DNA of 33,755 nt from Nitrososphaera sp. (GTDB taxonomy: Archaea; Thermoproteota; Nitrososphaeria; Nitrososphaerales; Nitrososphaeraceae). Made by a program: the position numbers and the translations under genes. A model generated the notes under the pieces. The model did not search any database and was not told where the DNA came from. It was given only the letters and a program-made list of their open reading frames with translations. This document shows, in pieces, positions 22,880-30,977 of the stretch (positions within the stretch are counted from its first letter, which is position 1; each line of letters opens with the position of its first letter). The stretch is taken from positions 1 through 33,755 of the forward strand of contig NZ_JACAEH010000011.1 in the NCBI RefSeq assembly GCF_013388945.1. The letters are read 5' to 3'.

Positions 22880-23488
22880 TTGCTGAACAATCTGCGGGAC
22901 TCGATTCAGCCTGCCATGCAAAAGCTGGGCTCGGGCTTTGCTTCCACCGGCCTTTCCGCCAACTTTTGGACAGGAGTCGGCCTTGCGCTTGCGTTTATTG
23001 CTGCCGGCGCGTACGCCTCTACGCTATTTGGCATACCTGGCTGGATTGCCGCAATAGCAGGAGGCATCATGCTTCTTGTGTCCGGGTTTTTCGACATGGT
23101 AGACGGCGCGGTTGCACGGGTCACAAAGCAGGCGTCAAAAAAAGGCGCGTTCTTGGACTCGACGTTTGACAAGATAGCAGAAGTAGCGATTTTTGTCGGC
23201 ATCGCAGTCGGCGGCCTTGCAAACCCTGTCTGGTCTATGATAGCGTTAGGATTGTCGCTTCTTGTAAGTTACACGCGCGCCCGGGCAGAGTCGCTTGGAG
23301 TCGAGCTCAAGGGCATTGGAATCGGAGAACGCGCCGAACGCATGCTGATCCTGGCAATAATCGGCATGATTCCTTTCGCAGGCGACATCTCGCTTGGCGC
23401 ACAGATGAACTGGGCAGTCATCATAGTCTCGATAGTCGCAGGGATAACGCTAATCCAGAGAATAGTTGCCACTGCAAGCAAGCTGTAA
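22880..23488 (+). CDS. CDP-alcohol phosphatidyltransferase family protein
   Basis: This 202-residue integral membrane enzyme joins a CDP-activated lipid to an alcohol. The family motif is complete: Asp72-x2-Asp75-Gly-x2-Ala-Arg80-x8-Gly89-x3-Asp93-x3-Asp97. The hydrophobic segments fit the expected six helices (about residues 31-48, 52-71, 100-112, 114-128, 152-165 and 177-191). In archaea such proteins make archaetidylinositol phosphate, archaetidylglycerol phosphate or archaetidylserine. Size and C-terminal region fit the inositol-phosphate/glycerol-phosphate group, but the acceptor is not certain. The start is TTG at 22880, about 28 bases after a CTATTAT box. It is convergent with the eS26 gene, 14 bases apart. 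Confidence 0.88.
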   Translation: MLNNLRDSIQPAMQKLGSGFASTGLSANFWTGVGLALAFIAAGAYASTLFGIPGWIAAIAGGIMLLVSGFFDMVDGAVARVTKQASKKGAFLDSTFDKIAEVAIFVGIAVGGLANPVWSMIALGLSLLVSYTRARAESLGVELKGIGIGERAERMLILAIIGMIPFAGDISLGAQMNWAVIIVSIVAGITLIQRIVATASKL

Positions 23489-23502
23489 AAAAGGATGTGG
23501 GA

Positions 23503-23790
23503 TTACCAGAGCCTTCCGCCGGTTCTGCGCTCTGCTTCCGACCTTACTTTGACTATTCCGCGGTGCACAGCGCACGAGACGCAGTAGAACTTGACGTCTG
23601 TAGACAGGGGTATGTACGCGCCCTGGGCCTTCAGCTCCTTTGCAAGCGCCGGCTCGACAAGCGTTATTCTCCCGGTGACCTTTTTCGCCTTGTCGCGAGG
23701 CACAAGCGCGCCGCACTGGCTGCAGTGGACTACGCCTGAGCTGCCCTTGCCGCCCTTGGAACGGCCTCGACTCGCTCTTTTCTTCGGCAT
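23503..23790 (-). CDS. rps26e: Ribosomal protein eS26
   Basis: This 95-residue small-subunit protein has the N-terminal PKKRASRGRSKGGKG basic stretch and a zinc site. The zinc ligands are Cys23-x2-Cys26 (HCSQC) and Cys70-x2-Cys73 (YCVSC), the latter in VKFYCVSCAVHRGIVKVRSEAER, which is diagnostic for eS26. The ATG at 23790 is used; an in-frame extension to 23856 reads through the promoter. An ATTTAAAG box on the minus strand (23814-23821) is 27 bases upstream. eS26 is known from TACK archaea and eukaryotes and not Euryarchaeota, which supports the assignment of the window. Confidence 0.93.
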   Translation of the reverse strand: MPKKRASRGRSKGGKGSSGVVHCSQCGALVPRDKAKKVTGRITLVEPALAKELKAQGAYIPLSTDVKFYCVSCAVHRGIVKVRSEAERRTGGRLW

Positions 23791-23813
23791 GCAGGTCGTT
23801 GGACTTCGCCATA

Positions 23814-23821
23814 CTTTAAAT
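23814..23821 (-). promoter_or_regulatory. TATA box of eS26
   Basis: ATTTAAAG on the minus strand is 27 bases before the ATG at 23790. It shares the 119-base divergent gap with the promoter of the 87-residue membrane protein (TTATGATA, 23881-23888). Confidence 0.6.
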
Positions 23822-23909
23822 CTTGTGTTAAGGCCGGCCGTCATGCCGCATTGCACAGGATGGCAATGTACACCCGGTGCTTATGATATTCTGCTGGATT
23901 TGAGCAGAT

Positions 23910-24173
23910 ATGGGAGAAATGCCGATGTCAAAGCCGGTCCCTGAAGGCATGGGCTGGAGGATAGCTGTTACCATCCTCGCATTTTTCGGTGCCCTGATAG
24001 GCGTGGTCGTGTGGCTGTTCTTTTACGCGCAGGACTTTAGCGTCTACCAGAATATCGCTGTCGTCGCCGTGATAATCCTGGGCTTTGTCGGAGCCATGGG
24101 CGCTACTTGGGCAGCCTGGGGGATGAAGTACGGCGCAAAATGGAGCGGCAAAGGCGACACTTGCGCGGAATAA
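23910..24173 (+). CDS. Small two-span membrane protein, unknown function
   Basis: This 87-residue protein has two hydrophobic helices at about residues 17-40 and 48-71, a short polar loop (YAQDFSVYQ) and a polar tail with one cysteine. Glycine and tryptophan are frequent (MGWR, WAAWGMKYG). The ATG at 23910 is 25 bases after a TTATGATA box. Further ATGs at 23919 and 23925 are possible starts, behind a GGGAGA. The family is not recognised. A structured 184-base gap with a strong hairpin follows. Confidence 0.65.
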   Translation: MGEMPMSKPVPEGMGWRIAVTILAFFGALIGVVVWLFFYAQDFSVYQNIAVVAVIILGFVGAMGATWAAWGMKYGAKWSGKGDTCAE

Positions 24174-24250
24174 GCTCGCGATCTGCAGGACAACATTTGC
24201 GGGCGTGCTTGTCAGCAAAATTTGCCCCAAACGCTTTTAGCTGCGAGCCG

Positions 24251-24282
24251 GGCAGCGATACCTAGAAGGGTACGGCGCTGCC
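24251..24282. repeat. Strong intergenic hairpin
   Basis: GGCAGCG (24251-24257) pairs exactly with CGCTGCC (24276-24282). After an asymmetric internal loop, TACC pairs with GGTA round a 6-base loop. The hairpin lies in a 184-base gap (24174-24357) between the small membrane protein and the PfkB gene. It may be the 3' end of the first gene's transcript or part of an unrecognised RNA. It does not fit a tRNA, and no T-run follows. The rest of the gap holds the PfkB promoter only. Confidence 0.5.
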
Positions 24283-24324
24283 TCCTGACCGCCATCCCAA
24301 AGGTTTTGAGGCGCGCAACAAGCC

Positions 24325-24334
24325 CTTTTATTAT
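24325..24334 (+). promoter_or_regulatory. TATA box of the PfkB kinase gene
   Basis: CTTTTATTAT lies about 28 bases before the TTG at 24358 and fixes that TTG as a leaderless start. Confidence 0.55.
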
Positions 24335-24357
24335 CCGGCGCAAAACACACCTCTTGC

Positions 24358-25260
24358 TTGAAAATAGGCATCGCCTCGCACATTGTGCTTGACACGATAA
24401 AGAGCGGAGGCAGCACGGTACAAAGCCTGGGCGGGCCGGCGTGCTACTGCGGGATAACTGCGAGGCGATTTGGTTTTGACGTCGAATTGGCGACAAGGGT
24501 GGGAAGCGATTTTCCCGACGACGCCCGGAACATCCTGCGCGACAACAACATCCCTCTTAAAGAGCGCAGCATTGCAGACGGCCCGACGACGCGGTTCATG
24601 CTTGAAGACAGCGAGCCGCGAAAGCTGGTCTTGCAGTCAAAGTGCAGGCCCATTTCAGAGCAGGACATTGCAGACATGAAGGTCGACTGCTGGATTGCAA
24701 GCCCCGTTATCGACGAAATACCGGCGTCGGTGCTTGAAGCTATAAAGAAAAACCGCGGCAAAAAGGACTTTGTGATGCTCGACCCTCAAGGGTACATGAG
24801 AGAGGTGGATGCCGCAGGCGGGATTACCTTGAAGGACAAAATAGACATCGACCTGGCAGGGATAACTGCAATCAAGGCAGACAGCCAGGAACTGGCCGCG
24901 CTCACGGACGGCCTGCAGGGCGTGGAAGGTATGAAGGCCCTGCAGGCAAGGGGCGTCGACTTTGTCGTGACAACCGAGCACAGGGTAATCCACATGCTGC
25001 ACAAGGACATGCACTACTGGATAAAGCTGCGCGACATCGACACGCCGGACGCAACGGGGGCCGGCGACATCATCGCTTCTGCGTTTACGTGCGCGTGGGT
25101 GAAGGAGAAGGACGCGCTGTGGGCGCTCTGCTTTGGCGCAGGGGCCCTTCGCGCCGCGCTCGAGACAGGCAAGGCAGGCCTTGCCAAGATACCTCCGATG
25201 TCAAAGATAGAGTCTAGCGCCTCGTACTTTTACAACACGGTGAGCTTCAAGGACGTCTAG
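24358..25260 (+). CDS. PfkB (ribokinase) family carbohydrate kinase
   Basis: This 300-residue protein has the family layout. The N-terminal substrate lobe shows GGSTVQSLGGPACYCGITARRFG and VGSDFPDDA, and the ATP/anion-hole motif is DTPDATGAGDIIASAF with the catalytic Asp of GAGD. Between them are TTEHRV and LDPQGYMRE, the latter where other members carry the DxN-type strand. Substrates in the family include ribose, adenosine, cytidine, fructose phosphates and tagatose phosphate. No feature fixes the one here. The first residues MKIGIASHIVLDTI are compact, as in archaeal nucleoside or sugar kinases of about 300 residues. A TTG start lies behind a TATA box. Confidence 0.88.
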   Translation: MKIGIASHIVLDTIKSGGSTVQSLGGPACYCGITARRFGFDVELATRVGSDFPDDARNILRDNNIPLKERSIADGPTTRFMLEDSEPRKLVLQSKCRPISEQDIADMKVDCWIASPVIDEIPASVLEAIKKNRGKKDFVMLDPQGYMREVDAAGGITLKDKIDIDLAGITAIKADSQELAALTDGLQGVEGMKALQARGVDFVVTTEHRVIHMLHKDMHYWIKLRDIDTPDATGAGDIIASAFTCAWVKEKDALWALCFGAGALRAALETGKAGLAKIPPMSKIESSASYFYNTVSFKDV

Positions 25261-25323
25261 TTTTCTCTAGAAAAATCCTCTATATGCCTTAATTATCCCA
25301 GAAAGGATAACAAACAGCAAATC

Positions 25324-27606
25324 TTGGAGCGACTTTTCAGGTCTGGCTTTTCCATTGCCTTGGCATCTCTTGTGCTTGTAGGCATCTTTGCCCCATTTAC
25401 CCAAATCAAAGCCCAGACTCCTGCCCAGTCCCTTGGAGTAAAGATCGAGATCGCAGTTAACGCGGACACGAATACGGTCTATGTAATGAATCCTTCCAAG
25501 AACACCCTGAAAATAATAGATGGTACGTCGGGTTTTGAAAAAGCCGTGGTCCGATTGGGCTTCATTCCAGGGGGACTTGCCGTCAACAGCAACACGAACA
25601 CCGTTTATGTCACTGACCCTCTGGGCAACGAGCTGGTAATCTTTGATGGCAGTACCGGCCATGTTCTAGCAGACATTGCTGTCAAGAGCAGGCCGCACGG
25701 AGTGGCGGTTGATCCTGCGACAAACAGGATTTTTGTCGCAAATGTCGGAAATCGCAGCATTTCGGTTATTGATGGCTTTACTAAACAGTCTTACCGAGTC
25801 GCGCTTGACGCCGACCCGCGCGACCTTGCTTTCGACGAAGGGACGAAGACTCTCTATGTCACGAGTCCTGCGGCCAACAAGGTCTTCGTGCTTCCAAATA
25901 ACGCTGTCTATCTCATCCCTTCCGTCGCTGTGGGGACGTTTCCTGACGCGATAGCGGCAAATCCAATTACGGGCAAGGTGTATGTGGTCCACCGTTTGGA
26001 AAACTTTTTCTATGCAATAGACGGAGACCGCAATCTGTCGCCCAAGGTCACTGGTGAATGTCTGAGAGGAGGACCCAAAGATGTCACAGTTGACCCTGTT
26101 ACTAACAGAGTCTACATGGTGTCCTCCTATAGCCGGTACATCTGCGCGGTAGACGGAGTGACCCACACAGCTACCGAATTTCTGTTTTCAAAGGAAGCGG
26201 GCACTGGTCCTTTTGCCATAGCGGTAAACGTAAAGACCGGAGTCCTCTACGTGGCTGACGAGTCGCGCGACACGGTCTTTATTGTAGACGGCAACGCACA
26301 CGTGGTCTCTACCCGGCTCGCCGTGGGCGCAAATCCTGTAGCGGTAACAGTCAATCCGGCCACTAACAAGGTTTACGTTGCCAACAAGGCGGACAACACC
26401 ATCCACGTGATAAACGGCACGACAAACGGCAGGATAAGCTCGATATCACTCGACAGCAGCCCAGTTGCTCTGGCCGTGTTTCCCGCGGCAAACAGGATAT
26501 ATGCAGTCACAACGGGAGTCGGCTCCCTGACGCTGATAGAAGGCGAAAGCGACACAGTGGTGAGAAGACTGGAAATCGGCTCAGACCTTGTCGACCTTGC
26601 AGTCAACCAGATAACGGGGCAAGTCTATGCTATTGACAGGGCCGATTCTACTTTGTTCATAGTGCCTTCCGACGCCAGCCAGACGTTGGCTGCGCTACCT
26701 CTGTCTGCGGCCCCGACTGCAATCGGAGTAGATTCGGCGAGGCATCTTGTCTACATTGCAAGCGAGACTGCAAACAATCTTACCGTGATGTCTGAAGATG
26801 GTGCCGTCTTGTCCAGCATGTCTTTGAGCTCGCCAACTGACATAGCTGTAGACTATGCCACATATTCGGCATACGTTGGTAGCCGGCTTAACACCAAGCC
26901 CAGCGTAAACGTAATAGATGAAAGTAGGCTCAAGGACACCATTTCACTTGGCCGCGGGGCAACCGACCTTGCCATCAACCCCTCATCCGGGATGTTGTAT
27001 TCTGCTCACTCTAACGGCTTTGTCTCCGTAACGAGCCTTGCAGACGGGGAGCTACGCGCCAGAATTCAGATAGGCGCCACCGCTGCGGACATGGCCGCAA
27101 ACCCGACCTCCAACAAAGTCTATGCGGTTCTGCCAAATTCCAACAGCGTAGCCATAATAGAAGAAAGAGTCCGGCAGTTCAGAGGAATCCAGGAATCGCT
27201 GAACCTGCAGGATGCCCGACAGGTGTTACAAAACGGCAAGCCTGCAGACTCGCTTTCTCGCCTTGAGGGCCACCCGGAAAGACGTTTTGAGATTAGAAGC
27301 ATAAACATCGGCACAACGGGCCAGCCAGCGGTGGGTCAGGAATACAACATCGAGATATCCGTAAAGGATAACGCGGGGTCATCAGTCGCTCACGTTTACA
27401 TAGTGCAGGTCGTCGGGCCGGAAGGAGACACCGTACTGGTTGACCTTATTTCTGCCAACACCGCAGCCTACGGCGCGATACTTTCTTCCTGGGTTCCACA
27501 GATGCCCGGCTCGTATACAGTCAAGGTGCTTATCTGGGATACCGTAACTCGCACCCCAACGCCTCTATCTCTGGGGGCCGAGATGCAGGTGCAGGTTGCG
27601 ACCTAG
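25324..27606 (+). CDS. Secreted YVTN-repeat protein, 14 blades plus C-terminal beta domain
   Basis: This 760-residue protein starts with a signal peptide (residues 1-31, cleavage probably after IKAQ). It continues with 14 repeats of about 42 residues of the YVTN type (consensus VNPxTNxVYVxNxxxNTxxVIDG) up to about residue 635. A non-repeat domain of about 120 residues that looks Ig-like and beta-rich closes it. Seven repeats make one propeller, so 14 suggests two tandem seven-bladed propellers. Such archaeal proteins are usually surface or extracellular binding proteins. The start is TTG at 25324, behind TTAATTAT (25289-25296). Codons are visibly more AT-rich than in neighbours (many TCT, GTT, AAT), hinting at a different history. 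Confidence 0.85.
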   Translation: MERLFRSGFSIALASLVLVGIFAPFTQIKAQTPAQSLGVKIEIAVNADTNTVYVMNPSKNTLKIIDGTSGFEKAVVRLGFIPGGLAVNSNTNTVYVTDPLGNELVIFDGSTGHVLADIAVKSRPHGVAVDPATNRIFVANVGNRSISVIDGFTKQSYRVALDADPRDLAFDEGTKTLYVTSPAANKVFVLPNNAVYLIPSVAVGTFPDAIAANPITGKVYVVHRLENFFYAIDGDRNLSPKVTGECLRGGPKDVTVDPVTNRVYMVSSYSRYICAVDGVTHTATEFLFSKEAGTGPFAIAVNVKTGVLYVADESRDTVFIVDGNAHVVSTRLAVGANPVAVTVNPATNKVYVANKADNTIHVINGTTNGRISSISLDSSPVALAVFPAANRIYAVTTGVGSLTLIEGESDTVVRRLEIGSDLVDLAVNQITGQVYAIDRADSTLFIVPSDASQTLAALPLSAAPTAIGVDSARHLVYIASETANNLTVMSEDGAVLSSMSLSSPTDIAVDYATYSAYVGSRLNTKPSVNVIDESRLKDTISLGRGATDLAINPSSGMLYSAHSNGFVSVTSLADGELRARIQIGATAADMAANPTSNKVYAVLPNSNSVAIIEERVRQFRGIQESLNLQDARQVLQNGKPADSLSRLEGHPERRFEIRSINIGTTGQPAVGQEYNIEISVKDNAGSSVAHVYIVQVVGPEGDTVLVDLISANTAAYGAILSSWVPQMPGSYTVKVLIWDTVTRTPTPLSLGAEMQVQVAT

Positions 27607-27614
27607 CTTTAAAT
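27607..27614 (+). promoter_or_regulatory. TATA box of the NAD kinase gene
   Basis: CTTTAAAT overlaps nothing but the end of the previous gene's stop region and is about 31 bases before the ATG at 27642, leaving a leader of only a few bases. Confidence 0.55.
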
Positions 27615-27641
27615 CAGGCATTGCGTCTACAAAGTCGTTCA

Positions 27642-28640
27642 ATGAGGGTAGCGCTCTGGGGCGTTGACTCGAGGGACGGCGCTCTTTTGTCAAAGATGAA
27701 AAAGACGCTCGAGTCTCTGGGCGTCCGGTCGCAGATAATGAAAGACGACTACAAGGCGGCAGCAGAAGTTGACATGGTGCTTGTGGCCGGTGGCGACAAG
27801 GGAATACTGAACTACTTCCACAAGGTACAAGCCGCGTCTGCGCCAGTGCTCGGCATCTACGAGACTGACTCGACCGGCTTTCTTGCCCAGCTTGAAGTGC
27901 GCGACTTGGAACCTGCCACCCGCAGGCTAAAGCGTGGCGAGTACGAGGTAGACGAGGTGACGCGGCTCAAAGTAACAGTCGACGGCAGAGAAGTCGAACC
28001 TGCGCTAAATGACGTTGCAGTGTTTCCCGGCAAGAGCGCGACTTTGATGGAGCACGTCTTGAAAATAGACGGCAAGGACATCTGGCACGATCAGAGCGAC
28101 GGCGTCATCATCTCCACGCCGACAGGGTCGACTGCGTATACCATGTCAGCAGGCGGACCCATGGTCCTGCAAAAGTCGCAGGTGTTCTTGATAGTTTCTG
28201 TAAACTCGCTTGACAACACCAGGAGGCCACTCGTCGTTCCAAGCAGCGCCAGGATAGAGATTGCCGACATCACAAGTCGATATCATTGCGAAGTCGTGCT
28301 TGACGGCGGAAGGCGCGTCAGGGTAAAGAACCTGCTTGAATGCGTCAGGCACGAGCACCCTGCAAGGCTCGTGCGGATGGCAGGCGACCCAGCTGCGTCT
28401 CTCATGGCAAAGAAGGTTCACCTTGCTGAAGACATGCTCAAGATGCCGCCAAGCGCGAAACTGATACTAAAGACGCTCGAGTATGAAGGTGCTCTGAGCC
28501 AGAAAGAGCTTGCGTCAAGGACCATGCTTCCCGAGCGCACAGTGCGGCTTTCATTGTCGCATCTTTTGGACGGCGGCTATGTCAAGAAAAAGACGTCGCT
28601 TCGCGACGCCCGGCAGAGGATCTACGAGCTCAAGATTTAG
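27642..28640 (+). CDS. NAD kinase fused to a C-terminal winged helix
   Basis: This 332-residue protein is an NAD kinase. It shows the GGD motif at 50-52 (here GGDKG, where GGDG is usual), an Asn-Asp at 123-124 before VFPGKSATLMEHVLKIDG, the nucleotide loop DGVIISTPTGSTAYTMSAGGP at about 153-173 and RRPLVVP at 194-200. About 67 residues from 266 follow that are not part of an NAD kinase. They read as a winged helix-turn-helix (ILKTLEYEGALSQKELASRT, then a recognition helix LPERTVRLSLSHLLDGGYVKKK). NAD kinase makes NADP. The extra domain could bind DNA or mediate assembly. The ATG at 27642 is chosen over an in-frame ATG at 27621 because of the TATA spacing. Confidence 0.88.
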   Translation: MRVALWGVDSRDGALLSKMKKTLESLGVRSQIMKDDYKAAAEVDMVLVAGGDKGILNYFHKVQAASAPVLGIYETDSTGFLAQLEVRDLEPATRRLKRGEYEVDEVTRLKVTVDGREVEPALNDVAVFPGKSATLMEHVLKIDGKDIWHDQSDGVIISTPTGSTAYTMSAGGPMVLQKSQVFLIVSVNSLDNTRRPLVVPSSARIEIADITSRYHCEVVLDGGRRVRVKNLLECVRHEHPARLVRMAGDPAASLMAKKVHLAEDMLKMPPSAKLILKTLEYEGALSQKELASRTMLPERTVRLSLSHLLDGGYVKKKTSLRDARQRIYELKI

Positions 28641-30240
28641 CTGCAGCCCTTACAAAGCCTTCAAAGGCCTGCTCGGGTTTTCCCGGCCTGCTTGAAAACT
28701 CGGCGTGGTACTGCACTGCAAAGTAGAACGGGTGTTTTGGTATCTCTAGTACCTCCATGCGCTTGCCCGAATCAGAGTGGGCCGACAGCACAAGCCCTGC
28801 CTTTCTTACCGCGCCGAGGTAATTCTGGTTGAACTCGTAGCGGTGGCGGTGGCGCCTCCTTATCTTGTCGGCGCCATAAAGGCTGTGCGCAAATGTGCCC
28901 TGCTCGACCACGATGTCGTGGCCTCCAAGGCGCATCGTGCCTCCCATGTCGTGAATGTTTCTCTGCTCGGGCATGAAATCAACGACAGGGTTCTTTGTGT
29001 GCGGGTCAAGCTCTGTCGAGTTGGCGCCCTGCATGCCGCACACATGGCGCGCAAACGCGACGATTGCAAGCTGGAACCCAAAGCAGATGCCAAGGTAAGG
29101 AATATCGTTTTCACGCGCAAAGTTTGCAGCCGCTATTATGCCTTCACTGCCGCGCTTGCCAAAGCCGCCTGGCGCAAGTATCCCGTCGTAGTCGCCAAGC
29201 GACGCAACCTTTCTCTGCGCGCCGTTCTCGAACTTTTCAGAGTCTATCCAGTCGATGTCGACCTTTCTGCCTATCTTGGCGCCTGCATGAGAGAGGGCGT
29301 GGTAGACGCTGACATAGCTGTCAGGAAGCGTTACGTACTTGCCCACGACTGCTATCCTGACGTTTCCCTTGTAGTTTGAAAACGAGTTTGCAATCTTTTT
29401 CCAGTCGCCCCAGCGCGGCTTGCTCCTTTTGAGCGCCAGGCTCTTTGCAACCACCTTTAGCATCTTCTGGCTTTCAAGGACCTCTGGGACTTTGTAAATC
29501 GAAGGAGCGTCGTGGCACGAAATTACGTCCTCTTCGTTGACGCTTGCAAAAAGCGATATCTTGCGCCTTGCGTCTGAAGTGAGCGGAGTCTTGCACCTTA
29601 CTGCCAAAATGTCTGGCTGGATGCCTATCCTGCGCAGCTCCTGCACGCTGTGCTGGGTCGGCTTTGTCTTTTGCTCGCCCACGACGTCAAGCACTGGCGC
29701 AAGCGTCACGTGGATGAAAAGCGTATTTGACTTGCCTGCCTCAAGGGCCATTTGCCTGAAAGCCTCGAGGAACGGAAGGCTCTCGATGTCGCCCACGGTG
29801 CCTCCGCACTCGACTACCATGATGTCCAGTTTCTCTTTTTCAGCAGTCTTTTTCAGGTTCTCCTTTATGGCGTCAGTCACGTGTGGGATTATCTGGACGC
29901 ACTGGCCCAGGTACTTGCCTTCCCGCTCGGCCTCTATCACGTCGCGGTATATCCTGCCGGTCGTGATGTTGTGGTCCTTTGTCATGGAAATATCGATGAA
30001 GCGCTCGTAGTTGCCGATGTCCATGTCGCACTCGCCCCCGTCGTCTGTAACGAACACCTCGCCGTGCGCCACGGGGTTCATGGTGCCGGCGTCGTAGTTG
30101 ACGTAGGGGTCTATCTTGACGCAGGACACCTTGTATCCTGCAAGCTGCAACAGTTTGGCAGTTGACGACGTCGTGACTCCCTTGCCGAGGCCCGACATGA
30201 CTCCGCCGGTTACGAAAATGAACTTTGGCCTCGACTGCAC
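28630..30240 (-). CDS. pyrG: CTP synthase
   Basis: This 536-residue enzyme aminates UTP to CTP. The synthetase half has GGVMSGLGKG at 12-21 (ATP binding), KIDPYVNYDAGTMNP, HGEVFVTDDGGECDMDIGNYERF and ECGGTVGDIESLPF. The GATase half has the nucleophile Cys386 in LGICFGFQ. Its His/Glu pair is in QYHAEF, where most members have HPE, so only the middle proline is changed and the triad remains. The start is GTG at 30240, 26 bases after GAATAAAAAG on the minus strand. It overlaps the NAD kinase gene by 11 bases tail to tail. Ammonia probably comes from its own domain. Confidence 0.97.
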   Translation of the reverse strand: MQSRPKFIFVTGGVMSGLGKGVTTSSTAKLLQLAGYKVSCVKIDPYVNYDAGTMNPVAHGEVFVTDDGGECDMDIGNYERFIDISMTKDHNITTGRIYRDVIEAEREGKYLGQCVQIIPHVTDAIKENLKKTAEKEKLDIMVVECGGTVGDIESLPFLEAFRQMALEAGKSNTLFIHVTLAPVLDVVGEQKTKPTQHSVQELRRIGIQPDILAVRCKTPLTSDARRKISLFASVNEEDVISCHDAPSIYKVPEVLESQKMLKVVAKSLALKRSKPRWGDWKKIANSFSNYKGNVRIAVVGKYVTLPDSYVSVYHALSHAGAKIGRKVDIDWIDSEKFENGAQRKVASLGDYDGILAPGGFGKRGSEGIIAAANFARENDIPYLGICFGFQLAIVAFARHVCGMQGANSTELDPHTKNPVVDFMPEQRNIHDMGGTMRLGGHDIVVEQGTFAHSLYGADKIRRRHRHRYEFNQNYLGAVRKAGLVLSAHSDSGKRMEVLEIPKHPFYFAVQYHAEFSSRPGKPEQAFEGFVRAAAKS

Positions 30241-30260
30241 ATTAGACTTTTGAAACGCGC

Positions 30261-30270
30261 CTTTTTATTC
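30261..30270 (-). promoter_or_regulatory. TATA box of CTP synthase
   Basis: GAATAAAAAG on the minus strand is 26 bases before the GTG at 30240. In the same 87-base gap TTAATAAG (30287-30294) serves the plus-strand gene at 30328. Confidence 0.6.
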
Positions 30271-30327
30271 CTTTTTGCGCGCTAGCTTAATAAGAACATC
30301 TTGAGAAGTATCCACGTTTTCTGGTAA

Positions 30328-30702
30328 ATGAGCGAGGACAGGCAGCGCGGCAAGTCGGCAATCGACGCCGTGCACACCGACGTATCAAAAGAAGACGAGG
30401 CCAAGATAGGCGCCAAGATCTCTGAAATCTACCGCGTCGACAGCGAGGAGGCGACTGAAATACATGCAAACTACCATGCCCAGAGGATACTTGCCGGCCT
30501 TGAAAGGCGCGCAAGGCAAAATGGCATGACGAAAAAGGCGCTTGAGGAAAAGATGGAGCACCTTGCCGTCCAGGAGGCAGCGTACCAGGTGGCGACAGGC
30601 CAGCTCGCAGAGCCTGCAGCAATCGATATCCTGTTTCGGAACCTCTACATCATGGAAAGCAAGGGCGGCGACAACGACAGGTACGTCAACTTTTACGGCT
30701 GA
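30328..30702 (+). CDS. Small charged protein, unknown function
   Basis: This 124-residue protein is not recognised. It is soluble, rich in Glu, Lys and Ala, and mostly helical, with no cysteine and no membrane segment. The N-terminus is polar (MSEDRQRGKSA), and the later part has ALEEKMEHLAVQEAAYQVATGQ and LFRNLYIMES. An ATG start sits behind TTAATAAG (30287-30294), with a leader of about 10 bases. It is divergent from CTP synthase and overlaps the end of the convergent winged-helix gene by 10 bases. A thaumarchaeal-specific family is likely. Confidence 0.65.
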   Translation: MSEDRQRGKSAIDAVHTDVSKEDEAKIGAKISEIYRVDSEEATEIHANYHAQRILAGLERRARQNGMTKKALEEKMEHLAVQEAAYQVATGQLAEPAAIDILFRNLYIMESKGGDNDRYVNFYG

Positions 30703-30977
30703 CCGATATAGCCTACGTCTCTGAAAAACTGCACAAGCCTTGCCACGTACTCGTTTTCGCGGTCAAGACCATAGACTGCGTTTGCGTATTTTGCCTCCCT
30801 GACCCAGCCTATCTTTACCAGGTCGTCCAGGTTGCCCTTGATGTCGTCCCGCTTTAGGCCCGTCTTTTTGTGAAGCGTGTATATCGTTGCCATCTTGCTT
30901 TCCTCTGCAAGCGCCTTGAGTATCTTTACCTTGCCGATGCTCCCAAGGCCCGCCTCTATCGCTTCCCTCGGGCTCAT
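30693..30977 (-). CDS. Winged-helix DNA-binding protein downstream of orc1/cdc6
   Basis: This 94-residue protein is a single winged helix-turn-helix domain. The sequence GSIGKVKILKALAEESKMATIYTLHKKTGLKRDDIKGNLDDLVKIGWVRE is typical, with the second helix of the HTH at DDIKGNLDDLVKIG and a short wing (YGLDREN). The ATG overlaps the orc1/cdc6 stop as ATGA, so the two are co-translated. It could be a transcription regulator or a DNA-binding partner at the origin. It resembles ArsR/MarR-like archaeal regulators but has no clear subgroup. The 3' end overlaps the convergent gene by 10 bases. Confidence 0.75.
   Translation of the reverse strand: MSPREAIEAGLGSIGKVKILKALAEESKMATIYTLHKKTGLKRDDIKGNLDDLVKIGWVREAKYANAVYGLDRENEYVARLVQFFRDVGYIGQP

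Noticed and set aside
24174-24357. tRNA or SRP-like RNA in the gap before the PfkB gene.
   Set aside because: The hairpin does not form a cloverleaf, and there is no T-arm GTTCRA motif or anticodon loop in place.
28777-29379. A 200-codon plus-strand frame inside CTP synthase.
   Set aside because: It lies opposite a certain, complete pyrG gene and is a shadow of it.
28630-30240. Loss of the GATase activity in CTP synthase because HPE reads HAE.
   Set aside because: The His and Glu of the triad and Cys386 remain. Only the middle proline differs, so inactivation is not indicated.
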